A stretch of 38,937 nucleotides of DNA from Gonium pectorale (lineage: Eukaryota; Chlorophyta; Chlorophyceae; Chlamydomonadales; Volvocaceae): assembly GCA_001584585.1 (NCBI GenBank), contig LSYV01000011.1, positions 1,977,574-2,016,510 of the forward strand. Reading direction: 5' to 3'. Of the stretch, positions 1 through 11,090 are shown in pieces (within the stretch, counting starts at the first letter, position 1; each line of letters starts with the position of its first letter). Made by a program: the position numbers and the translations under genes. The notes beneath the pieces are model-generated. The model did not search any database. It saw only the letters and a program-made list of their open reading frames with translations, and had not been told where the DNA came from.

Positions 1-81
1 GCTGTCATTATTGAGTCCGCGCCCCGCAGATGCCAGCACTCCCATGTTGAGCGCCCACACAGACGACCGCAGACCTCACAC
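1..81. other. Left edge, 3' flank or continuation of the helicase gene
   Basis: This edge segment follows the open frame of the helicase's last visible exon on the minus strand. A possible splice donor reading GTAGGTGTG overlaps the TAG stop at 82-84, so the gene could continue to the left of the window. Nothing else is recognisable here. Confidence 0.4.
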
Positions 82-3000
82 CTACTGGCGGGCAATGACG
101 TGACCGCGGCTGCAGCGGCCGAGAACCTCCTCCGCGCAACCCGAGTACTCGTGGCCGGGGTCGCAGGGGTGGCACCTCCGCATGCAGGGGTGGCCGCATG
201 GCAGCACCGCATGGCAGGGCCGCTGGCAGCCGCCGTCGGGCGTCAGCTGCACGAACGCCTCTGGGGTGTCCACCAGGCCCACGGTGCCGTGGCTCTGGCA
301 GGCGACGGGCAGGCCGCGCGTCACCGCGCCTGCGGCGTCGAGGGCTCCCAGCACGCGGCCCCAGTGGCGGCGGGCCTCGGGGCTCTTGGCGTTGCGCAAC
401 GTGGCGGCGTTGCCGATGAGGATCATGCCGTGTCGGGCGCGGGACAGCAGCACGTTGATGCGCTCCGGCTCGCGCAGGAAGCCCACGCTGCCCGAGTCGT
501 TGCTGCGGACCAGCGAGGCGATCACCACGTCAGCCTCCTCGCCCTGCGACCAAACATGCAGGGAGGGCCGGCATTTCTGTTGATACCGGGAGGTACACGC
601 GTACATCGCAGGTCAGGCTGCGAGCAAGCCTCGAAGCATGACTGCATGGGCCGGGCTCGGTGCGCATACGGCGTCCCCTTCTCCGAAGTCTGGCTGCGCC
701 GGTATCGCTCTCGGTGCGCCGATATCGGTATCGGTCACAGGAAGACTGGAGAACTAGTACTTTGGAAGCGCTTGCCGATGGGCTATGGCTGAGGGCTACA
801 GAGCCAAGGCGTACCTGGTAATTGTCGATGGTCGCGATGCGGACTCCAGGGCGATCCCTGCTCCCGTCGTCTGCCAGCAGCGCCTGGGTGTTTCTGGCGG
901 CCCGCAGGTCCCGCAAGTCCAGCTCGTCCAACAGCACCTGTACGGCACGGTATTGCGGTCAGAATTAGCATAGTATAACACGGTGCCCCCAGCCCTTCTT
1001 TACAACAGCGGAGCTACTAAACTTCCCCAGTCCCCACCTGCACGTGCTGCGAGATTGCGAGCTGCATCTCCAGCAGCTGCCCCAGGTACGGCGTGAGCAC
1101 CACCAGCTGCTCGGGCCGGTAGCCCTGCAGCAGCAGGTAGCGCACCGTGGCGCAGACCATGGACACCTCGTACTCGTTTACCTGCGGGGCGGGGTGGGCG
1201 GGGCGGGGCACAGGTGGCGGACGGACATAGTGACCTACGGGTCAGTTTCGGATTATGCAATGGGAGGGGATCCAGAGCATCATAAGCATGTGCCGTGAGC
1301 CCAAGAGGGAAGCCGTTTGCTGTACCGTACGCAATCTCGGCAACACATTGCTTACCTTCGAGAGCGGACCTGCCATCGTTCCACTCCAGGTGCACCTGTC
1401 CTTCTCCCCCAGCTCCGGCTCCCGGTGGTCCACAAACACCACTCGCCTCCCGGGCGGCAGGCCCAGCACCGGCGGGTGGCGGTGCACCCTCTCCGCGTCC
1501 TCCAGCGCGGGGTACGTGGGCCGCACCAGTGCCGATATGTCCAGGTGCATGCGGTGCTGCTTGGCCAGGGTTGTGTGCGGAAAGCCCGACAGCACCAGCC
1601 GCTCAAAGAGCGACACGTTTAGGTCGTGGCCGTGGCCCGACTGCACCGACAGGGGCCAGCACTCCACCTTGGGGCGCAGCTGCTTGTGGTCGCCAATCTG
1701 AGGGGGCGGGGTGGGGCGGGATCGAGGGCGGGCGGGCAGCCAAGTTCTCCTGATGTGGGTATGGCCATCGGCCATCAAAACTGGGTAGGTTCCTAAAGTG
1801 GCGAGTGCCAGGCCGCGCCCCAGCACCGCAAGCCTGAACCCGCCTCCTTCCTCCGGCCCACCATGATGAGCTGCTTGGTCCGCGGCCCCAGGCTGGTCAG
1901 CACATGCGCCTCCAGCAGCTCGCCCGCCTCCTCCACCAGCACCACGCCCGGCTCCACGTCCGCGTCGCGGAGCAGGTCCTTGTGCATTGCGGCACCCGTG
2001 GTGGTCATGCCAATCACCCGCGCGCCCGACAGCACGGAGCGGCTTGCGTCGTCGTCTTGCAGCGCCCGAAGCTCGGCCGATACCTCCCGGGCCCGGACCA
2101 GCGTGTGCGCGAGCTCCTCGCCCCACCTGCGGACGGGGATGAGGAGAAAGAGACGGGATGGCCACATTTAGGGAGTAGGAAGTGACACCGGCAATCTAAA
2201 ATCGCAGCTGGTCCGTTCAAGTGTGGGCTTGACTGCCAGCTACCGTAAGTACGGACCAGCAGCACCAGGGCACAGCAGCGCGTGGGGGGTGACAGGTGAG
2301 GCTCCTGTGCCAGGGACAGCGAGGCGCAGCTAACCAAGGCAGTGCTTACCTTGCCCGGAGCTCCCGGAGCCACTTGGATGCAAGGTCAAGTCGCTGGCTG
2401 AGGCCGAGCTTCCACATGTCCACTGCGCCTGCTTCTCTTGTCATGTGGCCGGCAGCGTCGCCCTCGGCGCGTCCGCTCCCGCCGTCACTGCCGCTGGCAC
2501 CATCTGAATCGACGGCTTGCTGCGCCGCCGGAGTGCAGCTCGCGTATTGTTGGGGCTCCCCACGGGCCACGCGCTCAAAGAGAATCGCTTCGGCCCTGCC
2601 ATAGCTGACCACTCCTGGCGCCTTGGAAGGTTTGGCCGTTTGCCAGCTGCAACCGTGGGCGCTCTGGGTCGATCCGCTCTCCCCGCCTTTCTCCATCTCC
2701 TCCAGCATTGTCACCGACGCGTTCTCCCCCGGTGCCGGCCTGCCCGACAGCCATTCCCGCCATTGTATGGTACGGCTGTACGGGTCGTACATGTCATCGT
2801 ACGTGTCCGGGTACTCCTCCTGGAGGAATGGTCCCAGCTCCTGCCAGAGGTCCAGGGCGTACGGCGGCTGCGGTGGCGGCGGCAGCTCGCTGCTTGCCGG
2901 CTGCTGCTCTTGCTGCTCCTCCTCCTGCTGCCTTGGGCAGTCCGGATCGAGTTCGCATGCCCGGCCGCCCACAGTGTAGGTGAGGAGCTGCTTGAGCCCG

Positions 3001-6000
3001 ACGGCCTGCGCACCGGCGAGAGAGCGTGCAGGGCCGGCTTCAGGACTGGTGCGGAGCGCCCAGTTGCCGCGGGGCTGGGGACCGGCTCATGAGCACAGCG
3101 GCGGCGTACCTTGCCCCAAAGCCCCCTCGACACGTCCCTTAGGGCGTAGATTCGGCGGACAGCCGCCTGCGGCAGCTTGCGGCGCTTCCCGTTGCAGGTG
3201 CCCGTCAACGCACGGAGATTGTAAGGCGCCAGCTTCTGCATGCCGTACCAGGAAAATAAACATGTAAACAGATCAGGAGTAGATTACCGGACCAAAAAAA
3301 CAACGACTGCAACGGCCCCAAGCCATGTTACTAAGTTCATTTGTCGCCATAGACAGCAAAGCTGGGATACGCCTGCTACGGAACAGCACTTTGCCGTACA
3401 GAAACACCGCGTCCACCCTGTCCAGCTCACCTCTGACTTGCTCCGCCCCCCAATGCGCACGACGTCGGTAATTCCCTTGTCCAGCAGCGCCTCCAGGAAC
3501 TGGTCCAGCGCGTGGTTGGTGTAGCAGACCACCAGGATGGTCTCGGAGCTGTGGCGCAGCAGCGCGTCGCACAGCAGCACGCCTACGAACGTCTTGCCCG
3601 TGCCGGGCGGGCCCTGCACCAGCGCCACGCGCTGCGAGAGGCAGGCCTGCAGCGCCGCCCGCTGGCTGGGGTCCAGCGTGACGCCCTGTGTCGACAGATG
3701 GGCCAGCTCCTGGGGTCGAGATCGAAACATATAGGTAGGGCATGGGCGAGACGGTGTACGGAAGGGAACTCCACATCGGCAGGCACGCTCGGATCAACCG
3801 TGGGGGTAAGACGGCGAGCCTGAGCGTGCTGCCTAGGCTGGTCTGAAGTAATGCAGACCTCGCGTACGGCCATAGCCAGAGCGCATAACCGCTGACACAA
3901 AAGCTATATGCCCAAGCAACTCACGGCCCCCAGCGCTCCCCGCTTGATGTGTGTCAGGGGCTTGGGCGGCAGCACGTGCACCAGCTCCTCCGCCAGGGGC
4001 ACACCCGACATGGACTGCAGGCAAGACAGCACCGGCCGAACTGCGAAGAAACCGGAACACGCCTGCAGGCAGTGCACGGGGGCGCAGGGGCGATGGAGAG
4101 TCGATCCAGGAAGGGGGCGCCGGGGCGGCCGAATGGAACAGGTACTCAGGAGGCCATAGGGATTACTTAAGCTGTCCCCTAACGGCAGTCCTACCTAGAC
4201 AGGCCTAAACAAGCCAAAGCCTAGGGCCGCTGGGGACAGCAGCGCACGTCCATGAAGACTTGAAACTGGGACGGTGAGCAGGGACCGCACAAGGCACAAG
4301 GTTGAGGAAAGTGAGGCTGAAGGCTCTCACCTGCACCAGCACCAGCCCCTTGCCGCTCAGCACCGGCCCGCGCCCCAGCTCCGCCAGCAGCCGCTCCGCC
4401 CCCGCCTGGCCCCGCTCGAAGGCCAGCCCTACGACCGGCCGCGCCGCCTCCCGGGCCATCTCCTTAGGTATGCGGCGCACGACCGTCCCAAACAGCAGCG
4501 GGGCGGGCGGCTGGCCTGGCGCCACCCGGCGCGCGATGCACACCAAGGAGTCGATCGGCAGCGTGCCCTTGCCGTGCTCGCTCCAGAATTCCTCCCGCTC
4601 CTTGGATTCCGGCATGCGCACCGCGCGGTGGCTCGGCGGCAAAGCCACGGCCACCAGCACGCAAGGCCGCGGCCTGAGCGCCGTGCCGATCACCTCCACG
4701 AGTGGAAAGACAACCTGCTGTGCAGCGGCTGCGGCCGCCATCACCTGCTGCGTCTGGCGCCTTTGCTGCCGATGCTGCTCCTGCTGCGCCTGTCCGCCCG
4801 AGGCGGCGCCAGCAGTGGCGGGGCTGGTTGGTGCGAAGCCCAGCACCGCCAGCGCCTGCCGCAGCGGCTGCACCAAGTCCTCGCGCAGCAGGCGGAAGTG
4901 ACGGTCCAGGAGCGCGGCCTCGGGGTCAGGCGGGGCGTGCGGGTCGGAGACCTGGATCTCACCCTCCTCCGGCTCGCCCTCGCAGCTCCGCGGGAGGTAG
5001 GGCATCCGGGGGCAGGTCGCCTGCATGCGGCCACGCGGGCGGAAAGGTGAGGAGCTCATCCCAGGTCAAGGGGAGGGCCTGGGGATGGGCAATGCCCTCG
5101 AGGCAGGTACGGGCGCTCCACCCAAGTGCAGCTCGGGACAACCCTCCCGTACGACAAGACGAGAAAGCCGACGCACCTCGTCCGACGTTGGTTGTATCTT
5201 GATAGACCTGCAGATAACATGGCAGAGATGCCTGTAAACTCATCACGACACTGAAGATGATCACGTCTTTGTGACTGCGGAAACTGATTGGACAGGGCGG
5301 AGTGCATGCGGCACTCGGGCTCCCCAGTCCTTCCCAATCGCTGCTCCTGCTGTCGGTACGTATCACTTGTGCCCGCTTGCCGCCCCTCACCTGTAGTCAA
5401 CGTGGTCGTTGTCGTGCCGCCCTCCGGGACCTGCAATCAGGTCCTCCAGGGCAAGGCCCTCCCTGTCCACCGCAGCGGGATGCATCCAGTCGGGCCCGCC
5501 CGTCGCCGCCGTGCCCGCCAGCACCACCTTGAGGCGGCGAGCCACCTTCTCCGCGTCGCCGCCCCGCGCCAACAGGGTGTCAGCCAGTTGCTTCACCTCG
5601 GGGCTCTGCCGAACCTCCTCGAGCTGCGGCCGTGCGCATGGGCGGGGGCACGGCGGTCAAGCCGAACACCGAAAGATTGATGTAGCCATGACTACTCAGC
5701 TCCATCCCACACTCTCCGTGGCAGGCTCAAACCAAAACAACATCGCGGGCTAGCCGACCCGATGAGGAAGACTTGCAACGAGCCGAGGGTGTGCCCTCAT
5801 TACAGTGCGCCCCCATCCCGCTCCTGGGTAGGGAACCAAGGGTACATGTGCAGCACTGCGAGGCGCGTGCGTCAGGGCGCCGTTGGGTGCCCTACCTGCG
5901 ATGCGAGCGTCAGCAGGAACCAGCCGACGGGCGACGCATCCGCCACCTTGCCCGCCGTGATGGCCCCATCGAGGCACTGCAGCAGCCCCGGCACCCGGAA

Positions 6001-6990
6001 CAGCGCCTCCAGCACCGCCAGCAGCGGAGCCCTGGATGCGGGGCCGGATGGGGGATGCGGGGCCGGATGGGGGATGCGGGGCGCAGCCGTGAAGCTGGCA
6101 ACAGTCTTCACGGTTTTCTGCCAGCTATATGCCGGAGGCGGGGGATTGGCATGTAAGCATGTTGCACTGGCCGGTACCGTAGTTTAGGCCCTGGTTGGGA
6201 GCGCTGGGCGCACCAGGAGTCGCAGGGGACGCGCGAGGCTGTCAACGCACCCCGCCGCACACCACGGCTATTTTACGGCTACTTTGGCGAGAATAGAATA
6301 TCATTCACGGATGCGGTCGACCTGTCCCTTGTTGGAGTTCATAAATCCGCTCCTTCTGCGGATCCGCGCCCCCGAGCTCGCCTGCACATGCTCCCGCTCA
6401 GCGCCTCGCCCCCGAGCAGCCGCAGCAGGGGCACCACGTACTGCGCCACCCACTGGGGGCCGGCGCTCTGCATGAGGGCTTGCTTGAGCAGTGCCATACC
6501 GCGCTCCTGTGAATGAGTTGACGAGGAATCAAACGGGGTCGGGTAAGGGCTAAGGAACAATACCCAGCAGGGGCTGGCAGTGGACACGCAGGTCTGGTAT
6601 GAACGAGGCCTCGCGAGGCCAAGAAATCGATTCCACAGGCATCATAATATCAGCATTGGGGTTGCGGCTGGGGCTTCCCTTTACCTTGGGGTCACTGAGG
6701 CGGTACAGAAGGTCCGGAGGGTCGTCATATGCGAGCAGCGCCTGGAGGAACCTGGCACTGTCTTTCTTGGGCTCCCATCGGGTGCCGGCATCACGTGTGA
6801 CCTTGTCGAAGAACTTCCGCAGTGTGGAGGCTGAGGTGGGGAGATGCAGGCACAGGGGCAGCAGATGGTCGTCCTTGCGAATGGCATTTCGAAAATGGCA
6901 ACCGCATTATCTCCGTTGTAGCCTGCAGCATTTGTCCATACCTGCTAAGGTATCCATTTACATACGAGTGCCCGCTGCGATGCCGCTCAT
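82..6990 (-). CDS. ZNFX1/NFX1-type zinc finger SF1 RNA helicase
   Basis: Superfamily 1 (UPF1-like) helicase of the ZNFX1 type; family members bind RNA and act in RNA surveillance, small-RNA inheritance or antiviral sensing. Exons, 5' to 3': 6990-6966, 6830-6685, 6506-6388, 6031-5896, 5623-5391, 5207-5177, 5020-4331, 4014-3925, 3709-3431, 3235-3110, 3005-2350, 2126-1862, 1697-1356, 1181-1038, 937-815, 543-82. All phases agree, giving 1,288 aa. Visible motifs: GGRHDND near 215; LDPSQ (502-506); Walker A GPPGTGKT (523-530); CYTNHALDQ (552-560); motif II VEEAGE (908-913); GDHKQLRP (934-941); QHRM (979-982); QGEEADVV (1135-1142); NVLLSRAR (1165-1172). A Cys/His-rich NFX1-like segment (CGHPC, CHPC) follows. 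Residues 626-843 are a poorly conserved Glu/Gln/Pro-rich insertion. The 8-codon first exon rests only on phase match and a GTATGT donor. The C-terminus may run past the window. Confidence 0.88.
6035..6082. repeat. 19-bp tandem repeat beside a helicase acceptor
   Basis: About 2.5 copies of GATGCGGGGCCGGATGGGG lie in a helicase intron. On the minus strand they end immediately upstream of the acceptor for exon 6031-5896, so they occupy the place where the polypyrimidine tract and branch point would be. Confidence 0.8.
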
Positions 6991-7239
6991 CGGCTCAGCG
7001 CTCCTTCGGGGCGGCCTCCGACTTGCCACGCCAAACTTTCTGTGTCGGCACCTAAGATGGCACCTGCAGTCTGAATATAAAACTTGCACCCTTAGCTGTA
7101 ATTTGACGTGTTGGTTGCGTACTGGATCCCAGCAACTGTCTCGATCCAGTCTCGATCCCGTGATACGGCTCCACATCTGCCAAACCCTCCGTGCATAGAG
7201 CTTGCAATACGTAAACTTGCTGCGCTATCCTTAAGTGCC

Positions 7240-8123
7240 CTACGTGGCCAGGAAAGGGTGCAGGATGCCTTGGTGCACGCACCAGTCCGGCGCAGCCTGC
7301 GGACGACAGTCCGCTGTAAGCACTACAATGCGATGCAGTACAGGGCGATCCATGGAGAACGAGTTGCCCATGGGGTGCTTGTACGTCTGCCGGAATTCCA
7401 CCTGGGTGTATGGCACACGTGGCGGTGCAGGGCTCTTACCTGGCCCAGCACCTGAGCCTGTATCTGCGCTACGTGCAAATTGCGTAACATGCGGGTTAGC
7501 CTCAATTACGGTACGGTGATGCGTCTTACTTGCGACGCATGCATTGATGCCACACGATTGTCAGCCGGCAACCTGTAATGAGCGCAAGGTGGCGCCTGTG
7601 CATATGTATGGTGCTGGCAAAGGACCAGGAGCCTCATTCACTAGCACTTCTCTGGCCGAGTGACGATGTTGTCGTGGGTTCGGGTCGTAATGAAGTAATG
7701 AGACTGTCTCTACAACGCTACAAGCGCTACAACAGACGAGGACCGGGATGGTGCCACCGCTGGCACTGTGCTGCATCGTGGAATTACACAGTTGTACCCA
7801 ATGAGGTGGCGCGAAATGGCGCACGTACAAAGACTGCCCCATGATAAAGGCAGTCGGCACAGTGCCGGAGAATATTTTGCAGACAAGAGGATCACGCACA
7901 GCAAATCTAGAATCCTTCAGTGTACAAGGGCGGACGCAGAACCCTGCAAGGTATCAGCGAGCGTCGACAAAGTTTGCTGTACAACAGGTACATGGTCGAC
8001 TTCGATGAAAAACTTTAGGCGGCTTTGGGCCGGCTCGGCAATACATCGACAAGCTAACCAGGCGACCACAGCCTCCAGGCCGTAGGCCCCAGACAGCAGG
8101 CGGCCTCCCCAAGGAAACATCAT
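7240..8123 (-). CDS. Tentative six-exon small gene, unknown function
   Basis: I do not recognise the product. A chain of open segments with GT-AG borders and matching phases can be built on the minus strand: 8123-8045, 7943-7829, 7572-7530, 7463-7440, 7401-7327, 7296-7240. It gives 130 aa from ATGATG to TAG. The start reads MMFPWGGRLLSG and the end GILHPFLAT. Two donors are GTAAGA, which supports the model, and the gene fits between the bZIP 3' end and the helicase 5' end. Against it: codon use is poorer in G/C at third positions than in the neighbouring genes, no domain is visible, and with this much freedom a false chain is possible. A TGTAA at 6958-6962 could be its polyadenylation signal, although that site overlaps the proposed first helicase intron. 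Confidence 0.25.
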
Positions 8124-8181
8124 GCACGGCGGCGAGGCCTCACGCACCACGCAAGCACGTAGTTAGGGAATGAATGGGTTC

Positions 8182-8217
8182 CTTTCAAGTCTTACGGGCC
8201 TTTCAAGTCTTACGGGC
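8182..8217. repeat. 18-bp perfect tandem duplication
   Basis: CTTTCAAGTCTTACGGGC occurs twice back to back (8182-8199 and 8200-8217) in the intergenic stretch upstream of the tentative small gene. Confidence 0.9.
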
Positions 8218-8666
8218 ATGGGAGGAGCAAGCCTGTGATTGACCCACCAGTCAAGAACTGAAGGCAAAGCACTGACCGTAACTGCTCTCAGCCCACCATG
8301 CCAAATGCGCTTCAGAGCAGTCACCAGGTGGTTACGTTACCAACCGCGTCACCAAACACACATCGTAGGGCGTCGCTGCCAACATGGGTATTTGCATCAG
8401 ACATGCGTGCGCAACGCACACATGCACATTGAGTTTGCACCTTGCACCACAAGACGACAAAATGCCGGCCGTTCGCACACTCAAGACCCCCGCAACAAGG
8501 AGTCCACGCCCTGCACCGGGAACCTCCTCAACCTTAAATAATTAGCTATATGCACAGCGCTCGTCGTCCCTGCCAGCAACTCGTGATTGCACCTTTGGGA
8601 ATGAACTTGTTCCTGCTCTTGGGCAGGACCGCGCGCACACACACAGCGTCGGCCCGGAGATGTAAC

Positions 8667-8690
8667 ACCCCCCCCCCACCACACACACAT
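8667..8690 (-). promoter_or_regulatory. GT-repeat plus poly-G tract after the bZIP stop
   Basis: Read on the minus strand, a GT-repeat runs into GGTG and a G10 run, 95-117 nt after the bZIP stop codon, so it lies in the presumed 3' UTR. A near-identical tract follows the RPN3 stop at 10940-10960. A regulatory role is only an inference; the tract may be an ordinary simple repeat. Confidence 0.35.
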
Positions 8691-8783
8691 CAAATGCGTT
8701 GTTCCTTTTCAACACACACATCAAATGGGTGCCCCCGCCACGTGAACCGGCGTCTGCGATGCCCAGCAGTACCAAACCTCCAC

Positions 8784-10714
8784 TTAGCGTGCGAGCGTCA
8801 CGGCGGTGTCGCCCGCCCCGCTCGACGCCATCTGGTCCACAGTCGCCAGCAGGCTGATGGCGTCGGGAAAGAACGGGTGGCACAGCACGGACGCCCGCAC
8901 GGACTGCACGAGGCTGAAGAGGCAGCTGCCCATGAAATCCTGCGGTTGGGAGGCGTTTGTGTAAGGAGGTGGTAGAGGTTGCGCGCGGGGCTCTAGGGAC
9001 AGATACACTCCAGCGCGGCCGCGCTGGGCAAGGTGCTGCACGTGCCCTCGCAGCGCTAGCAAGTTCCAAGACTGGTACGATCTGGGTTTGTCAAGGACAG
9101 CGCCAGGTCGTGCAAGATAATGTCATGGAGTATCAATAGTATCAAGGCCCATTAGGGTGGTGATTGCTCGCGTGTCACTCTCCGAAATCCAACTCACCTT
9201 TGCAACCTCCACAGCCTGTCCCTCCACCACCACGTTGCGCCGCAGCTGTGCTGCCACGTCCAGCAGCTCCAACATCTGCGCGCCGCAACTATGCGCGGCC
9301 GCTGCCGTCGCGCCCGCGCCCCCAGCGCGCCCCTGCTGCGGCCTGCCGTAGGCCATGCACAACGACAGTTGCTGCTTGAGCGCACGCCGCTCGGTCGTCA
9401 CCGCCGTAATGCGCTCCCGGTAGAGCTCCAGGGCCGCACGGCAGCCCGCGACTTGTTCAGGGGTGAACCGCAGGGCCTGCACCACCGACACCTGAGGGCC
9501 CGAGTGGACAGAAAGATGGGTATGAACCGTGCGGAGTCGGAAACCGTGCCTCCATACCACATGGTAATCCCATCTTGGGCAGTGAACTTGCTTGAAGCAA
9601 TCATGGCGACGCACCCCTGCAACCTCAAGCTTCCCACTTCACGCCTGGGCCCTGCATCCGAGATAGCTGCTCACCCAGAAGTTGTCCGATGGCGGCTCTT
9701 CCCGCTCGCCCGTCTCCATGTTCAGGCCCACCAGGTCCATGATAAGGCACGGGTAGTCCAGCCGCATGGCCCGCAGCTTGGGCATCAGGCCCTCACGCAG
9801 CGCGGCCAGCTTGAGCGTCGGGCCCGGGTCGTTCGGCCGGGCATCGTGCGAATGCAGGATGAGACCGGCCTCGCGCACCCAGTGGCTCCAGACGCTTATG
9901 AACTGGCGGAGGATGTGCGCGGGCGTGCCGCACGGGCCCCCTTGAACGGATCGCGGCGCGTTTGCCGTAAGATAGAAGTCCTCAAGGGGCGATGGAGACC
10001 GGCGCTGCGTGTTGCTGGCGGCGAGTTCGGGGTCGGGCGTCACGACCTGCGGCGCGATGAGCTCCTCGGCAGGGGACGACTGTGTAGAGTCTGACATCGT
10101 TTCCGCAGCCGCCGTGATGCGGAGCATGGGGGTGGACTGGTGCTGAGCCTTCTGCTTGAGCAGCTGCACCTGGTTTTCCCGCACAGGCAGCACCACCTCA
10201 AGGACCTACAGGTAGTGTTCGGAATGGGGTAATACACTGTCAGAGGATCTCATGGACCTGACCATAGCTCTCCATGCATGCAGCCAACTTCCACATCCAG
10301 CCACAGCCACGTCCCAAAAAAAAAGCAAACCCGCACAGCCCTGGACCCCAAGTGCGATCATGTAATAAGGGATATGCCACAAGCAACAAGGACTCCGATA
10401 ACGGTAGCGGCTTTGTAATGGCGGTGTCATGGAGCGTGTGTCATTGCATAACCCTGGCTCGCCCTGGCCTCTGAGCGCACCCTGATGCGCTGCTCCAAGC
10501 GCTGTTTTTCACTCAGTGCTTGCTGGTATGCGGCCTGCTTTTGCTGCAGCTCCGCTTCCAGGCTCACTATCGCCCGCTGACGGCTTCTCAGCGGCTTTTT
10601 GCCGCCGCGAGGACGCTCGCCAGAGCCTGAGCGGGCTTTGGTGCGCTTCTTGCCCTCGAGCTCATCGTCCGACCAGCCAGGCACTAACAGGTCGTCCTCC
10701 TGATAGAAATTCAT
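8784..10714 (-). CDS. Algal bZIP-like protein, basic region reduced
   Basis: Four exons: 10714-10481, 10205-9675, 9491-9198 and 8939-8784, joined in phase 0, giving 404 aa; the start is ATGAATTTC and the stop TAA. Residues 20-45 are Lys/Arg-rich, with GKKPLRSRQRA at about 38-48. A heptad-like coiled coil follows, with leucines from about 52 to 95. The rest is mainly helical, without a recognised domain, and resembles the long C-terminal region of the expanded bZIP-like families of volvocine algae. If functional it would be a nuclear transcription factor. The canonical bZIP basic signature (N-x7-R/K with its ALA-SR core) is not evident: charged residues pass almost directly into the zipper. 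It could therefore dimerise without binding DNA in the usual way, or be a fast-evolving paralog. The 3' flank carries a GT/poly-G tract. Confidence 0.7.
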
Positions 10715-11090
10715 TTATCTACGTGCTGAGTTCCAAGTTAGATATTGCGACTTCAGTCTGTGAACAAATTCCGGGAAGGCAAGTCTCTTCGCAAACGTAT
10801 GGTAACGTAGCGCATCAGTAACAATATGGTATATCATACAGTGATGCAGCGCGTGTTACATGGGGCCTCCCGACGGATGCCCCCGTACATTCGTACACCT
10901 CGTGGTGTACAGGAGGGTGCTAGCCCCAGCCGTCACCCTCCCCCCCCCCCACCACACACACCCTTGAGCTTGACCTTCGAAACTGCGACATTAACACCGC
11001 CTCCCGCTCGCCAAAACCAAAGTTCCGCCTCAACTGGAGATGTCGGAACGGTGCCAAACCCCACAAGCCCATTGCAAGTGTGTGCAGCCC
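10715..11090 (-). other. RPN3 3' UTR and bZIP upstream region
   Basis: These 376 bp between the bZIP start and the RPN3 stop must hold the RPN3 3' UTR and the bZIP promoter. A minus-strand TGTAA lies at 10856-10860. A C11 run followed by CA repeats on the plus strand (10940-10960) matches the tract after the bZIP stop. No other gene is visible. Confidence 0.6.
10856..10860 (-). promoter_or_regulatory. TGTAA polyadenylation signal (RPN3)
   Basis: TGTAA on the minus strand, 231 nt after the RPN3 stop codon. TGTAA is the standard polyadenylation signal in chlorophycean algae. The site lies 142 bp before the bZIP start, so the two transcription units are tightly packed. Confidence 0.6.

Larger units (their letters stand above)
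8124..8783. other. bZIP gene 3' flank / intergenic
   Basis: No gene is seen. The stretch holds the presumed 3' UTR of the bZIP-like gene on the minus strand. It contains an 18-bp direct duplication (8182-8217), a C10 run followed by CA repeats (8668-8690), and a 16-bp duplication of ACACACACATCAAATG (8681-8696 and 8712-8727). No TGTAA was found on the minus strand in this stretch. Confidence 0.6.

Noticed and set aside
7072..7083. TATAAAA as the helicase TATA box
   Set aside because: The motif is on the plus strand, whereas the helicase is on the minus strand, so the orientation is wrong.
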